The translations under genes and the position numbers were made by a program. This document shows, one piece after another, positions 45,807-57,110 of a DNA stretch of 64,000 bases. The stretch is from Termitomyces sp. T153. Its lineage: Eukaryota; Basidiomycota; Agaricomycetes; Agaricales; Lyophyllaceae. Location: positions 248,001 through 312,000 of the forward strand of contig JACKQL020000003.1 in the NCBI GenBank assembly GCA_018296165.2. The letters are read 5' to 3'. The first letter of the stretch is position 1, and every line of letters starts with the position of its first letter. The notes below the pieces were generated by a model. It searched no databases and was not told the DNA's origin. It saw only the letters and a list, made by a program, of their open reading frames with translations.

Positions 45807-47690
45807 TTGACCGTGCCTCCAAAACCTCTTGAAAAGCTCAAATCCGGCCTCGATTACCTGAAAAATCAAATAAAGACATGTCAAGATAATCTCTTGCACC
45901 AAATTTCACAGAAAGAAGATATTTCTGCTTCTGATGAGGAGTGGTTGGACAAGGAAGGGAATTTGATTGACAAAGACAGGGTAGTTGAGCTTCTTGATAA
46001 GGCCTCAGACTATGAACAAGGGCTCAAATGACTGGATTCCCATCAGAAGACTATTGTCAACAAGCTTGAAGAGTTAGTAGATGAGACACAGAAAGTGATT
46101 GGGCCAGGAAACAAGAGAAAGCATGTGTCCCAAAACAGTTGATTTATGTTATGAAAGTTTAATTGATGCATGAGAATTGCAAGGTCATTCCTGCAGTCAG
46201 AGAAGAAGAAGGCAGAGCCTGTCTTCACAAAGAAAGAAAATGCAATGTTGAAACAGAAGGTTGAAATCCTTGATTGGCATCATGCACAGGAGGAGAAATT
46301 CAAGCAAGAGAAGACTGCTGAGCACTGGAACAAAACCTATCCAAACCTCTGTTTAAAACAGCCCTTGATTTCAGCTTGGTTAAAGAATGAGGAAAAGATT
46401 CATCAGATGTATGAAGAAGAGCAAAGACTAGGGAGGACAGCAAATATCAAGCAGCAAAAGCAGTTTGAACATCCAGAAATCAACAAGATGCTAGAACTCT
46501 GGATTTCAAAGGCAATGTCAGATGGAGTCCAGCTGGATGGAGAGACTCTCTGAGCAAGATGGAATTGTTTTGCAGACTTGAAGAACATACTGATGGAAGA
46601 GAGGACCAAGCTCACTGATGGATGGTTGGCAATATTGAAGAAGCAATGTAGCTTAGGGTCTTACAAGCACCATGGAGAGGCCGGATCTGCACAGCCAGAA
46701 GATATTGAATGCAAATGTCAACATGTTTGTGATCTGATTGAGAAGCATGGTTATCAATTGAAGGATATCTTCAATATGGATGAAACTGGTCTGTTTTGGG
46801 TGCAAGCAACTTTATCTTCCAATGATCAAGTACTTACAGGACTTATTGAATGGCACCTGACCAAGGTTTGATGGATAAACAAGCCTCTGGAGTCAAGAGG
46901 AGCAAGAAACAGTTGACCTACACATTTACAATGAACAATGAACACTTCTGGTACTGAGAAGCTCCCACTATTAGTCATTGGTAAATCTAAACAGCCTCAC
47001 CCATTTCAATGAAAAACAGGCACTCAGCTTGGATTCTATTATTGGAACAATGCTAAGGCTTGGATAACAACAATTCTTTACTAGGAATGGCTCCATGATT
47101 GGGATGCAGAATTATGATGTAAAGGCCATGAAATCTTACTGCTTCAGGACAATTTCAGTGCCCATATTCAACCAGATGATCTTACCAACATTGCTGTTGA
47201 GAATTTCAGTCCCAATCTCACAGCTCATATTCAGCCAGAAGATGCTGGTATCATTCAGAACTTCAAGGCCCATTATTGAGTCCATTTTGTGAATTGCACA
47301 ATTGATTGCTACAATAGTGGCATCACTCCTGTAGATATCTACAACATCAACATTCTCAAAGCCATGTGGATTGCTGACATTGCCTGGAAGGAAGTTGACA
47401 CAACTACAATCCAGAATTGTTGGCATAAATCTGGAATTCTTCCAGATTCTCTTCTCAATCCCACATCAGGCTTAGATGTGATTCCCACTGTCCCAATCTC
47501 ATCACTCCTCAACAAAAATCCCATTGAAGTGGTTCTCAACAGGGATGAACAAAAAATCACAGAGTCATTATCTCTTCTGGTGAAGATTGGTGTTCTTCAG
47601 CCACAGAATTGGTTGTCTCTCATGGGGTTGCTTAATGCAGCAGATGAGAATCTTATGCACAATGGTGGAGGAGAGGAGGAAATCTTTTGA
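45807..47690 (+). pseudogene. Pogo-like transposase with N-terminal partner region, broken
   Basis: It begins near 45807 (PPKPLEKLKSGLDYLKNQIK; SDEEWLDKEGNLIDKDRVVE; stop TGA at 46029-46031, then same frame to KLEELVDETQKVIGPGNKRK). From about 46170 there is a Psq-like HTH (LKQKVEILDWHHAQ...AEHWNKTYPNLCLKQPLISA), then a CENP-B-type HTH region (HPEINKMLELWISKAMSDGV). The DDE/DDD catalytic core has IFNMDETGLFWV near 46770-46805. A second-Asp segment (LLLQDNFSAHIQPDD-like, frame-shifted) lies near 47140, and the third-Asp segment LTAHIQPEDAGIIQNFKAHY near 47212-47276. Multiple stops and frame changes make it inactive. The tail after 47300 (VDIYNINILKAMWIADIAWK, CWHKSGILP) matches the usual C-terminal part of these transposases. 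Confidence 0.85.
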
Positions 47691-47781
47691 GCAGTTTTGG
47701 AATGACAGCAGAAGAGAACACAGATCAGAATGGTGGTGATGATGATCTGTCAATCAAGGTAAACAAAAAGCTTGCTTGGCA

Positions 47782-48038
47782 TGTGTCACAACCCACTCCT
47801 GCACCTCCAGACCTCCCCCCAGGTCACCCCACCTCCCTGGAGCACTCCCCAATGTTCCCCCAACTCACTCCAACCTTTGTTGATCCATGGCACCTGCCCC
47901 AGATAACTCCAACACTTCTTCAGCAAACCTCAATGACCTCCTGGAAAACCCCAACACATCCTCTGTGGGCCTCCTCAGCTCCTCCTCTCACTTACAAGGC
48001 CCCCATGCCTCTCCAACACTTCTCCTGGCCTAGATGTA
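47782..48038 (+). repeat. Partial old LTR (TGTCACGACCC family), plus orientation
   Basis: TGTCACAACCCACTCC... followed by pyrimidine-rich sequence with ATAACTCCAACACTTCTTCA and GACCTCCTGGAAAACCCC resembles the first 250-300 bases of the LTR at 9799 (and the reverse complement of the right end of 48244-49561), with CpG lost. It ends exactly where the right inverted arm begins (about 48039). Confidence 0.55.
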
Positions 48039-48243
48039 CCCTTCCTTGTCCAACCACTCCCCATCAGAAGCAGAAATATCTTCTTTCTGTGAAATTTGGT
48101 GCAAGAGATTATCTTGACATGCCTTTATTTGATTTTTCAGGTAATTGAGGCCGTATTTGAGCTTTTCAAGAGGTTTTGGAGGCATGGTCAACTATTTGTG
48201 TCACTTTCAGGTCACTTATTGAATTATCCAAAAATTTTCCTTG

Positions 48244-49561
48244 TGTCAGGTTCCGCTGACCTCGGGGGCTCAGCTGCACTGGGCAAGACAAGTCCTTACT
48301 AGGCGGGCGTGATCCCCTTGCACTGGCAACCGAACACTCAAAGGCATTCTGGGCACTGATGGCTTGCGCGGATAGTTGGTGGGATGTGATCCGGACAGGC
48401 CCAGGTAGGTCCGGAGAAGTCGGATTGTGAGGAAATGGGATGGGCTTGGCGGGGTTCAGGCAGAAGACCATATGGGAGATTTGCGGACATGAAGGAGTAG
48501 GCAGCTACACGATCAATGGGAGCAGAGCCGGGGTTTGATGGGAGGTCAATTGGGGTTGATGGGTCTGGGACCAAGCGAAGAGCGAGGTCCGGACCTGGTG
48601 AAAGAGTGTCGGGGTTCATAATTGTAATCGCGGGGTTTGTGAGGTTATTAAGGTTGAGGAAGACTTGGGCACAACGGCCGGACAGAGTCACTGAGACAGC
48701 GTCGGACGAAATGAAATGGAGTCGAGATGGAACAAGAGTAGATTTGAGTGGAGATACAAAACAATAACGAGAATGATAGCAAAAGGGAGACAAGACAAGA
48801 CTGGGAGACTGAGATAAGACCGGGAGACTGAGATAAGGCCAGGAGACTGAGATTAAGGAAAACGAATCACGAAACACGAAACATCAGAAAAGGATGAAGC
48901 AACTTACAGTACTAAACGCATAGGTTATTTCGACTCACATGCACTGTTCACTGACATGTATACAAATCCAGTGAGGTATCTCAATGGAATGGCACCGCTG
49001 AATGTTACAGGTGCCATTTCTTCTTGTGTCTTAAACACAAGAAGGAAACAATCAGACCATAGGTAACATTAAGCAATATCAAGACTAGAGTATGAAGAGC
49101 TACTCGACGTCTTATATACTGACTACCAGAGAACTTCAGAGTATGTCGGCTGCGGCAGCGGGGCTTGGCAGAGCTCAATGGAGTAGGTGGATGTCGGTTG
49201 CGATCGAGGGTCGGGCCGCGCTGATACATTGATGGGATCATTTGGGAATGCGGGTCACCCCGAGGTTGTCGTGATACTCCAGAATGGGTCGGAGGAACCA
49301 GGGTGTTGAGTTGGTGATGGGTGGCGGAGATCGGGAATAGCAGGGGTGGTTCTCGGGGTTCAGGAGATCCAGAGTAAGTGTCAGTGGCTGTGGGGAAGGC
49401 ATCGAAGTTGGCCAGGGGGCCGTCAGAGTTAGCCGGGGAGGCGTTGGAGTTAGCCGAGATAGGTGTGGGGCATGGGCGGAAGTTTGGCGGAGCGTCGGGG
49501 GTTTTGGGGAATCAGGAGGTTGCTGGACAATGTGCAGGGGTCCAGGGGATGGGTCGTGACA
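48244..49561 (-). mobile_element. Solo gypsy-type LTR in the right arm of the inverted repeat
   Basis: It starts TGTCAGGTTCCGC and ends GGGTCGTGACA, with CCTTG duplicated at 48239-48243 and 49562-49566. The intact left arm shows the empty site (AGAACCAAGGAGAA). Its reverse complement starts TGTCACGACCC, and the left end matches the reversed right end of the LTR at 9799-10797 (TGTCAGGTTCCGCTGAC in both). Here the orientation is minus. It is 1,318 bp and rich in CpG while the arms around it are CpG-poor, so it is much younger than the host locus. Confidence 0.92.
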
Positions 49562-50100
49562 CCTTGGTTCTAGAAATGGAAGATTATATGTATAAATTGA
49601 ATATCCTGAATGTCAGGAATAAATATACCATAAATATGCCCATTTTCCTCCCATTTTAGGTAAATTATGGGTTATGAAGCCCTGAAAAATCTATGGAATA
49701 TGGAGTATGGAGGGTGACCCATAATTCCCTGCAAATGTACTTGGTGGGGCCAAAAATCTATGGGTTATTGAGGTTTATGGGGTATGAGAGCTATGGCTTA
49801 TGAGAGCTTTGACTGTAGTCATATGCATGTCACAATTACATCCATTGGCATCTAATTTTATCTTTCAAATCAGACTTTTTTGAAGTATAAGTCATTTCAA
49901 TATTGATGGGTTTGCCCCAATTGTCCTCCCCACCCGCTCCAGCCAAATATTCTGAACTTTCCCAAAGGTTTCACCAGAGGTGGGTTCCAGCTCATATGAT
50001 GAAAAATAACTTCATTTCACTTGAACTGTAAGTGTCTTGTTCTTGCATTGTGCATTTGTACTTGTAATAATCTGTTTCGATTGCCTCTATCTTTGTATTT

Positions 50101-52099
50101 CAAATGTTGTCACTTTTATGTCATGGAAGTATTGTCATGAAAGAAGTCACACAGTGTGAGATATGTTCATTAAGTACCACTGCTTAGGTTAAAGCCACCT
50201 CTATCCACAGGTCACATTGATGCCCTCAGCTTTGTGAGACAAAGGATAAAATTGGAAATACATAAATTTCAATGGTAAGTTTGAACAATAACTCAGGAGC
50301 TACAATGAATGATCACTGCTGGTACTGGAACCTGTTTCTATTGACAAAATGAAAAAAGAAACCTGTCATATCATTTCTTTGGCAGAATTTTCCTTTGGAA
50401 AAAGGCTTTTCCCATTGTTTACAGCCTCTATCCATTGGAATTACCCTGGTTGGAAAAGGCATAACAGGTTTCTTTTTCAGTATTTCTACAGGAAACACTA
50501 TTGACTGCCAGCAGTGGATGTGTGTAGATCTAAGGATGAGCACAATCAGAAATACATAAAATTTAATGGTAAGTTTGAATGATGACTCAAAGCTACAATA
50601 AATGTTGTTTGTGTGCAGATCTAGCGATGAGCACATCATCGCAATCAATGGTTTAATGGAGTGATGCCCCTCAGAAGGGGACAGAAACATAGTTTCTATA
50701 TGAGCAAGATTTGAATCGGCGATGGTGCCCATGCATGAAAGAGGGTCGTCGAGAATCTTTTTGTCGTAGGTTTCCTCGTTCTCCTACGCCATCGACGCGG
50801 ATATTACCGAGCCCATTGAATCGACCTTAACAACAACCGCTCACCTTTGCATGCCCACAACTCGATCCAGTGTGTGGTCCTTGTTATACATTCCGAGAGC
50901 CAACTACACCTGTTCATCTACTAATATTCGCAAAGGATGTGATTCATTAGGTCTACAGCTCCAGTCCACTGGAAATGACCCCGATCCTTCTGGACAACAT
51001 GCAGGCATACCATCACCCAAATAGCTTATCGGGAAAATTCTATCTGTGAAGGATATCCCATCATTATAATACAGATGATAAGGTGTTTAGCAAGGGAAGA
51101 TAATACATAATTTGTCATCTCCGTCACAATCGGGTCACGGTTTAAGAGTTTCGTAATCATAAGTTCTCACTTTCCATGTCGTTCGGTAGCTTTGCTGTCA
51201 ATGCAGGTGTCTACAAGTGCTCAGCCATATATACTCCATGACTACAATCACATGCAACAATACGCGAGGTGCAATATATATCACTCTTTCTTTGCCCTTT
51301 TCTGTATGTCCTGCTCCCAATCTGTATGTTCCACTCTGAAATAACGGACAGCCTCTTCCTTCCGCCTTCAGTGACGAGTAGCGGGTGAATTTCAGCTTTG
51401 TCTATATTACCAGATTGAGGAGGAAGGGGCAGTATCTTGAGGTCACGTCAGGCGCAGAAGAAAACTGCAAAGCGTCGCTGTGGCAATTACCATAGAACTG
51501 GCCATAATCGTGCAACTTGCCCCGATCCAACTCAAGAGTTAGAATTCCAGTAGTCTTATTGCTGTAGACTCATTAATCAGGTTTGTTACTGTCCTACTAG
51601 TCGTATGTTTGCAAAACCTCTTCGCTCATGCATCAACCATTAATTTATGTCACACCAGGTAATTATCACTTAGATATAGTGGGGTTCATGAGATTTCGCG
51701 GGGTTCACAAATAGAATTATCCCTGTTCCTAGTTGGTGTGCTTTCTTCCTCGATCTTTCCTGATCAATCTTCAACGCTGTAAGGCTAGTGGGACCACAGA
51801 ACCAATCGCTAGGAGATCAGACGAGATTCCAAGTTACTTTGTTAACAGTACTTACCTTTTACCTTTGAACTTTGTTCGAAGTGGTCACAACAACGCTTTC
51901 AATTTTGGTCAAGTGATGTTGAGTATCCTTCTCATCTAAAGTTGAAGTGAGTAATCATTCTACCGAAGTGAAAAGGCTAAGATGGATCCGACCCAGGCCT
52001 CTCCATCATTGTCTCTATCTTCACAGGGAAGCCGATGACCTGCCAAATCGTATATATAAAAGCAATGCATCGATCAAGTTTGCGTTAGCTATTTTCTCG
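50101..52099. other. Intergenic region with small repeats and a zinc-knuckle relic
   Basis: 50245-50610 holds two copies of AATACATAAA(A)TTTAATGGTAAG-like sequence and inverted AAGAAACCTGT/ACAGGTTTCTT words, probably a small degenerate mobile sequence. Near 51480-51550 the plus strand reads RCGNYHRTGHNRATC, a CCHC zinc knuckle with one Cys replaced by Tyr, as found in transposase or gag tails. CpG density rises again from about 50,690. No gene is supported. Confidence 0.45.
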
Positions 52100-54297
52100 A
52101 TGACTTGGCAATCAGTCGGAACGATCTTACTCCCACCTCTTCTAGGTGGCTCGGTAAGCGGACCAACGTCAATTAACTTGAAGTGTGAACTTGAATTCTC
52201 AGCGTTCTTTTAGGCTGCGCATATCGTCTACAGGTGGTGGGAACCCCGACAACTTTATTTACATTTCTCACTCCTTGTGGTTGCGCCTCTTACACTGACA
52301 CCTTATCTCACGGCCTACTTTTCCCATGCTCTTCTAGCCGCCCTATCAGCCTGGGTGTGCTATCTCGCCTCTTTGGTCGCTTGTACTGTCCTTTATCGTG
52401 TTTCACCTGTCCACCCCCTTGCCAAATACCCGGGACCTCTCCTCTGCAAGATCACAAAATTGTATTTTGCAATTGTGGCTTTTGGCGGCAAGCAGCATAA
52501 ATGGTATAATGAGCTCCATCGACGTTATGGAGACGTCGTAAGAATTGGTGCGCCAACAAATTCCACTGAAATGAAGCCTTGTATAACAAGACTTTATACC
52601 TCAACTAGGACCGAATGAATTATCGTTCTGTTCGCCCGACTTGATTGCACCAGGACTCGGCTCCCACGGAATGCCCAAGTCTGCAGGTGAGTTTACATGG
52701 CCACTTGATGCACTGCAACTAATTCAAATGTTTCTTCTAGCTTTTGATTGGCACTCCATCGATCCAGACTGTAAGATTATGGTGGCAATCCGAAATCCTC
52801 CGCAGCACGCTAAAGTTCGACGCGTTTGGGCAAGAGGGTTTACACCAGAGGCGTTGCGCGCGTATCATCCAATTCTCGATAAACGAACTGAACAACTTCT
52901 CAATCACCTTGGAGAAAGGACTGGTCAGGCTATCGACCTGTCAAAATGGTTAACATGGTTCACGTGAGTAACTTTCAAGTACGGTTCTGGGCGTTTTCTC
53001 GTAGCTCACTCTCACTTTGACAGACATGATGTGGTAAACGATATGGCGTGAGTTTCAAGCAGTATCATAGCATCAATTACTTAATGGCACATGGTGTTCC
53101 AGTTTTGGAGATGATCTCGATACAATGCAGAACAAAGATTCTCAGGCGTTTCTAGAAACAATAGAAGATGCAATATCGTGAATATGCCATTGTAGTTTCT
53201 GTCAATATTCATTTCAATGACATTCATCTTATGCAGGTTTGGTATAATCATCTTCCATTTGCCATGGGCTGCGCCATTTATGAGGGCAATCCCCGTCATA
53301 GCAAAGAAGAGCAAAGCTTTTCATAATGCGTGTTACACACGTATCATGAAGCGTCTCGAGGCAGGCTCGGAATCCGGCACTCAGGACTTGATTTTTCATT
53401 TAGTGCGTTTTGTTCACGTTGAAATCATAATATTGAATACGCATGCTGATATACTGCCAACTTCAAGATGGGTAATGGAAGACAGGGCTCCACCACACTT
53501 GATATCAACCAACTTGTCAGCGACAGTCCCCTGATCGTGGGAGCTGGATCTGACACTACTTCACTAACATTATCCACTCTGTTTTATTTCCTTCTTGACA
53601 ACCCTGTCGCTTATTCTCGACTCCAAGCTGAAATTGACGATTCCAAGCTTGCATGGAACGATCCTCTGGGCTTGACACATTTGGAATATCTAAACGCCGT
53701 GATGTAAGTCGGGTCGTGGCGTTCAATATCCCCTCAATTTGTTGATTTTTATTAGAAACGAAGCGCTTCGCATCCTTCCAGCCGTTCCGAGCGGATCGTC
53801 TCGTGCGCCTTTGATCGGAAGTGGAGGCATCGCGCTAGGTTCTCAGTACGCCTGTCTCTCTGCAATAATCTTCCACGTCCCATTCAATTTTACCGCCCTT
53901 TAGCTTTTTGCCTGAAGGAACTACCGCTAGCATCCACACTTACACCTTGCACCGGGATCCGCGAAATTTTTTCCTCCCTGATAAATTCCTTCCTGAACGC
54001 TGGCTTTCGGAAGAAAAACAGCTTTCCCTAGAGCCAGATCTTTTCAAGAATCGTGAGCTCGTAATTCATAACCCGGACGCCTTCATTCCGTTTTCCTATG
54101 GGCCGGCTGATTGCATTGGCAAACGCTTTGCCTGGCTCGAACTACGGGCTGTTACTGTTGCCATCTTGCAGCGCTTCACCCTACGTTTTGATCTGGGATA
54201 CGATAAAGTTAGCTGGGAACGTGATATGTGTGATTACCTTGTTACTAAGAGGCCCCCTTTATATGTTGTCCTTACGCCTCGCTTGGATTCCCTTTGA
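52100..54297 (+). CDS. Cytochrome P450 monooxygenase, membrane-anchored
   Basis: Ten exons: 52100-52153, 52214-52547, 52609-52686, 52741-52963, 53024-53047, 53103-53177, 53237-53402, 53468-53703, 53756-53845, 53904-54297. The introns are 52-65 nt and the total is 557 residues, fully in frame. The N-terminus has hydrophobic anchor segments (LPPLLGG; LLVVAPLTLTPYL; AWVCYLASLVACTVLY), then the PGP hinge (AKYPGPLL). Landmarks are all present: I-helix GAGSDTT (about 343-349), ExxR in NEALR, PERW (457-460), and the heme loop FSYGPADCIGKRF with Cys497. The overall pattern (HPLAKYPGPLLCK, RRYGDVVRIGPNELS) is typical of basidiomycete P450s of secondary metabolism. Substrate is unknown. Start chosen at ATG 52100, giving an 18-residue first exon spliced by a canonical GTAAGC donor. 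Confidence 0.93.
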
Positions 54298-55980
54298 ATG
54301 TGATCGTAGCAGCTTCTCAGATTTTCCCCTTATCACTGCGATTCGCTCCTCATCAAGAATACGTAATATTACTTATCGCAACGTGTATCTGTGGAAGTAA
54401 GGCTGCACACCGTAACGGGTGTTACGGTTTACCGGACGGCTATTGTAACTGTGCCGCCGAGAATAAAGGTGAACTCCACACAGTACGGGTTGTGGACGGT
54501 TGGGCGCCGTACTCAGGCTGAACCAAACATGTTTCACGACCGTCAGTGATGATTCAGTCCTTACATGATAGCCAGGACATAACGAAGAGATCTCAGTCAA
54601 GCCCGTCCTGTCATGGCTTAACGATACGCCCAAGCTGGTGGCTACCTACCATCATGCAACATCTAAAATTCACATCTATCAGTTACCCGTACGATCTCGC
54701 GAATTTTGATCACCCCGACCACAACTCTTCACTGTACGCCAGGTAGTATGTAAACATATTTTTTATGACTGACAACTTGATTTATCCCAACGAACAAGTG
54801 CAATATGTTTTTCGTGATCTCGCTGGTATCTCCCGAATTCCTCTTCTTTCATTCTCTGTTGTCGACAAATTTCAACAAATGTTATCTATCATTGAAAGTA
54901 ATTTTTCCCGCTTCTTTTGACCCCTCCTCGTGTTACAGCTTTCTTTTCTCTCTTCTACTGCACTCCCTACCTCTTGTACTCTGGCCGTCTCTATCGACCT
55001 CCGAGCTCTTCTTCCCCCTTTACCTCTGCTACCTGTTTTCTCTCCCGATTCCGACTATGGATTTTGGTACTTGTCGCAATGGGTTTTCTTTGTCTTGCGA
55101 TCATCTAATCCATCCTTCCTCCCGATATCCGCACGTTACTCCTTGTTGTGCCCCTTGCAAGCATCATTTCCAAGAACGCGTCTGGTCGACGGGTCCTTCC
55201 CCTTTGGTTCAATCATGCTCTGTCCAAATGCTTTATGAGGCAGTTTAGTAGTAGACGAGGACTCGCAAGTAACTGGACAAACGTCTTTATCTGAATGTAT
55301 CCCTATCTTCTCCAGCTCCATCCTCGATCTGGGTTCTCGACAATGGTATAAGTATCAAGATATGTTGAACCAACTTTTTAAGAGAGAAATGAGACCTTAT
55401 TGCTCAACGTTCAGGTACGATCCGGCACAAAAAAAGCCCAGATTCCATCCCGTAACACCCACCAACCTTTGATGATACTTTCACCTGTCTTTGGGAGGAG
55501 TACTCCCTGTGGAGGACGCTTCTCCATGCCTACCTCCTATTTGGCGAAGACAAAGTGACTGAAATCATGTGCTCCGTCCTTCCCAAAAACTCTCACAGCA
55601 ACGGTTATACGGCGGGACTCGTCAGAAATTCTATCCTAGTGACTTTCACGGAAATGTTCACCAGCGTTGTAATACTGGTTAATATGATCACAGTGACGGA
55701 TGGGGTTGAGAACGCTGATATGGTCAACGGGTCATTGGTAGTGAACGTTTGAACGTTGAACCCCAATGAGGTGGCGCACATCGTAACAGACTTGTCGCTG
55801 CGGGAAAGATGTTTTGAGGTATTTTCGACGAGATGGAAAATTCACGTCAGATGATATACTGGTACAAAATGCATCGCAATTTACGTTGCAAAACACGAAA
55901 TATGGTATTTTCTGACACATTGTATAGCTATCAAGATGGTGGTACATGATTCGAATCAATTACGGATCGCAGAAACACAG
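54298..55980. other. Intergenic region, no supported gene
   Basis: A short inverted repeat (CCGTAACGGGTGTTACGG) lies at about 54411-54428. A pyrimidine-rich stretch at 54900-55100 gives long low-quality frames. I could not assemble a convincing gene. Confidence 0.4.
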
Positions 55981-56407
55981 CTAATTATTGTTGTTCTGAC
56001 CAAGTCCAACAGCGTTCTTGGCCTTATTCATGAGAGACTCCTAAAAACAGAGGTAAGTCGACTGTAGATCGGACGGCAAGCTAACAGCGCGCACATCGTT
56101 CTGGTTAGAGTTGCCACTGACGCTGTCGCCAACCTTCTGCGAGGTAGACTTCTGGCTCTGGCGGATGACGGTTGAGACGCATCGTGTAACAAGAAAATGA
56201 ACATGGACTAACGTTGGGCTGAACGGAGGACCCGAGAGAGTCCATGTTGCCCTTGATGCTGTCGCTAGCCTTCTCAAAAGTACCCTTCTCGGAGTCGGGC
56301 TGCATAAAACAGAGTCAGTGACTACTCGATAAACCAAGCGAAGACGAACATACTTTGAGAGCAGAGCCGGCCTTGTCGGTGAAGGACTGACGGTTGTTGT
56401 CGGACAT
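55981..56407 (-). CDS. HSP12: HSP12/HSP9-family stress protein
   Basis: Four exons: 56407-56354, 56299-56213, 56157-56095, 56040-55981. The introns are 54-55 nt and the total is 87 residues in frame. The product starts MSDNNRQSFTDKAGSALKPD and continues with KGTFEKASDSIKGNMDSLGS. It then has a Ser/Gln-rich middle (QKSTSQKVGDSVSGNSNQND) and ends LMNKAKNAVGLGQNNN. This is the standard layout of the small, hydrophilic, intrinsically disordered HSP12 family, which folds into amphipathic helices on membranes and protects them during heat, osmotic or stationary-phase stress. Length matches fungal homologues (about 80-110 residues). Confidence 0.93.
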
Positions 56408-56775
56408 GTTGAAGTACAAGATGTATAGGTGAGGTTGGGTTGGTAGACTCAGGGATAGCGGAAACTGGAGACATCGATTGAAAATCCAGCTGGCTTTATA
56501 GTGCCTGGGACAATGCTCGGTGCCGGCGCACATGCGTAGTGTCTCACCGCGACCCATACATTTGACGCGATGATGACGTAGTGCATGAGCTCACTTGCAA
56601 GCAGCCAATCAGGAATTCATTTAACTAGAACAACACCAGCGCCGAGTAGACATTTCATAGGAGGGAATGCGTCGTCCAAAACGGGATGGGCTCAACGAAT
56701 TGATTGTCATATGACCATGTTCAGACAGTATTCTCTTGAAACGGTTGTAGTAAAACTAGCCTCTAATTAGTCAAT
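56408..56775. other. Upstream region of the HSP12 gene
   Basis: Region between the HSP12 start and the ORF ending at 56776. It probably contains the stress-responsive promoter, but I did not find an unambiguous heat-shock or STRE cluster. Confidence 0.4.
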
Positions 56776-57110
56776 TTATGATGGCGCAGACGAAGGAGTA
56801 CTGTACACTGTCAACGTTTCACCAATAGCAAGGCGCAAGGCGTCCTCTCCAATACTCACTTTTTCCAAGTATGCCGGATCCCCGGTACGTACTACTTCGT
56901 CATGTAGGGCCAAGTGCCCTGGACGATCTGCATTTTCGTCGAAACCACAGTGTCCACAAGACTGAAGAGTTGCTACTAGAACTTTCGAAGCATTCTTCAA
57001 CTTCCTTGAAAGGACAAACCCAACGCGCCAAGTTTCGTCGATAGACTTCTTGATTGCTCCCATGCTAGGATCTGCGACACAGGCAACAAAGACAGCTCCA
57101 CCTTTTGGCT
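56776..57110 (-). CDS. Unrecognised ORF, possible gene fragment
   Basis: The minus-strand frame reads PKGGAVFVACVADPSMGAIK through VLVATLQSCGHCGFDENADR to a stop at 56776. Composition and residue distribution look like a folded protein, and the frame is open upstream of the first ATG (57063) until a TAA near 57124. An acceptor-like sequence lies close by, so it may be the last exon of a longer gene. I cannot name the family. It sits between HSP12 and the PARG-like gene on the same strand. Confidence 0.35.

Larger units (their letters stand above)
45225..50100. mobile_element. Inverted-repeat locus around a pogo-like DNA transposon
   Basis: The left arm (about 45225-45960) is repeated in reverse complement on the right (about 48039-50100, interrupted by the solo LTR 48244-49561). 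Within both arms lies TA followed by CAGTCAAAGCTCTCAT (left TA at 45515-45516; right TA at 49816-49817), which looks like a pogo/Tc1-type end with its TA target. Roughly 290-300 bp outside the TA are also inverted, and on the inner side the arms extend into the first ORF. The loop carries the transposase relics. Arms are nearly identical (a few substitutions and small indels over several hundred bases). This exceeds normal terminal repeats and suggests an inverted duplication of the 5' end plus flank. Confidence 0.85.

Noticed and set aside
48516..49659. Plus- and minus-strand frames inside the solo LTR at 48244-49561
   Set aside because: LTR sequence with TSD and family relatives; frames are not conserved between the copies.
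54805..55248. 147-codon hydrophobic frame downstream of the P450
   Set aside because: Pyrimidine-rich DNA (TTC/CTC/CTT codons) gives hydrophobic pseudo-protein in several frames at once; no motif or splice structure.
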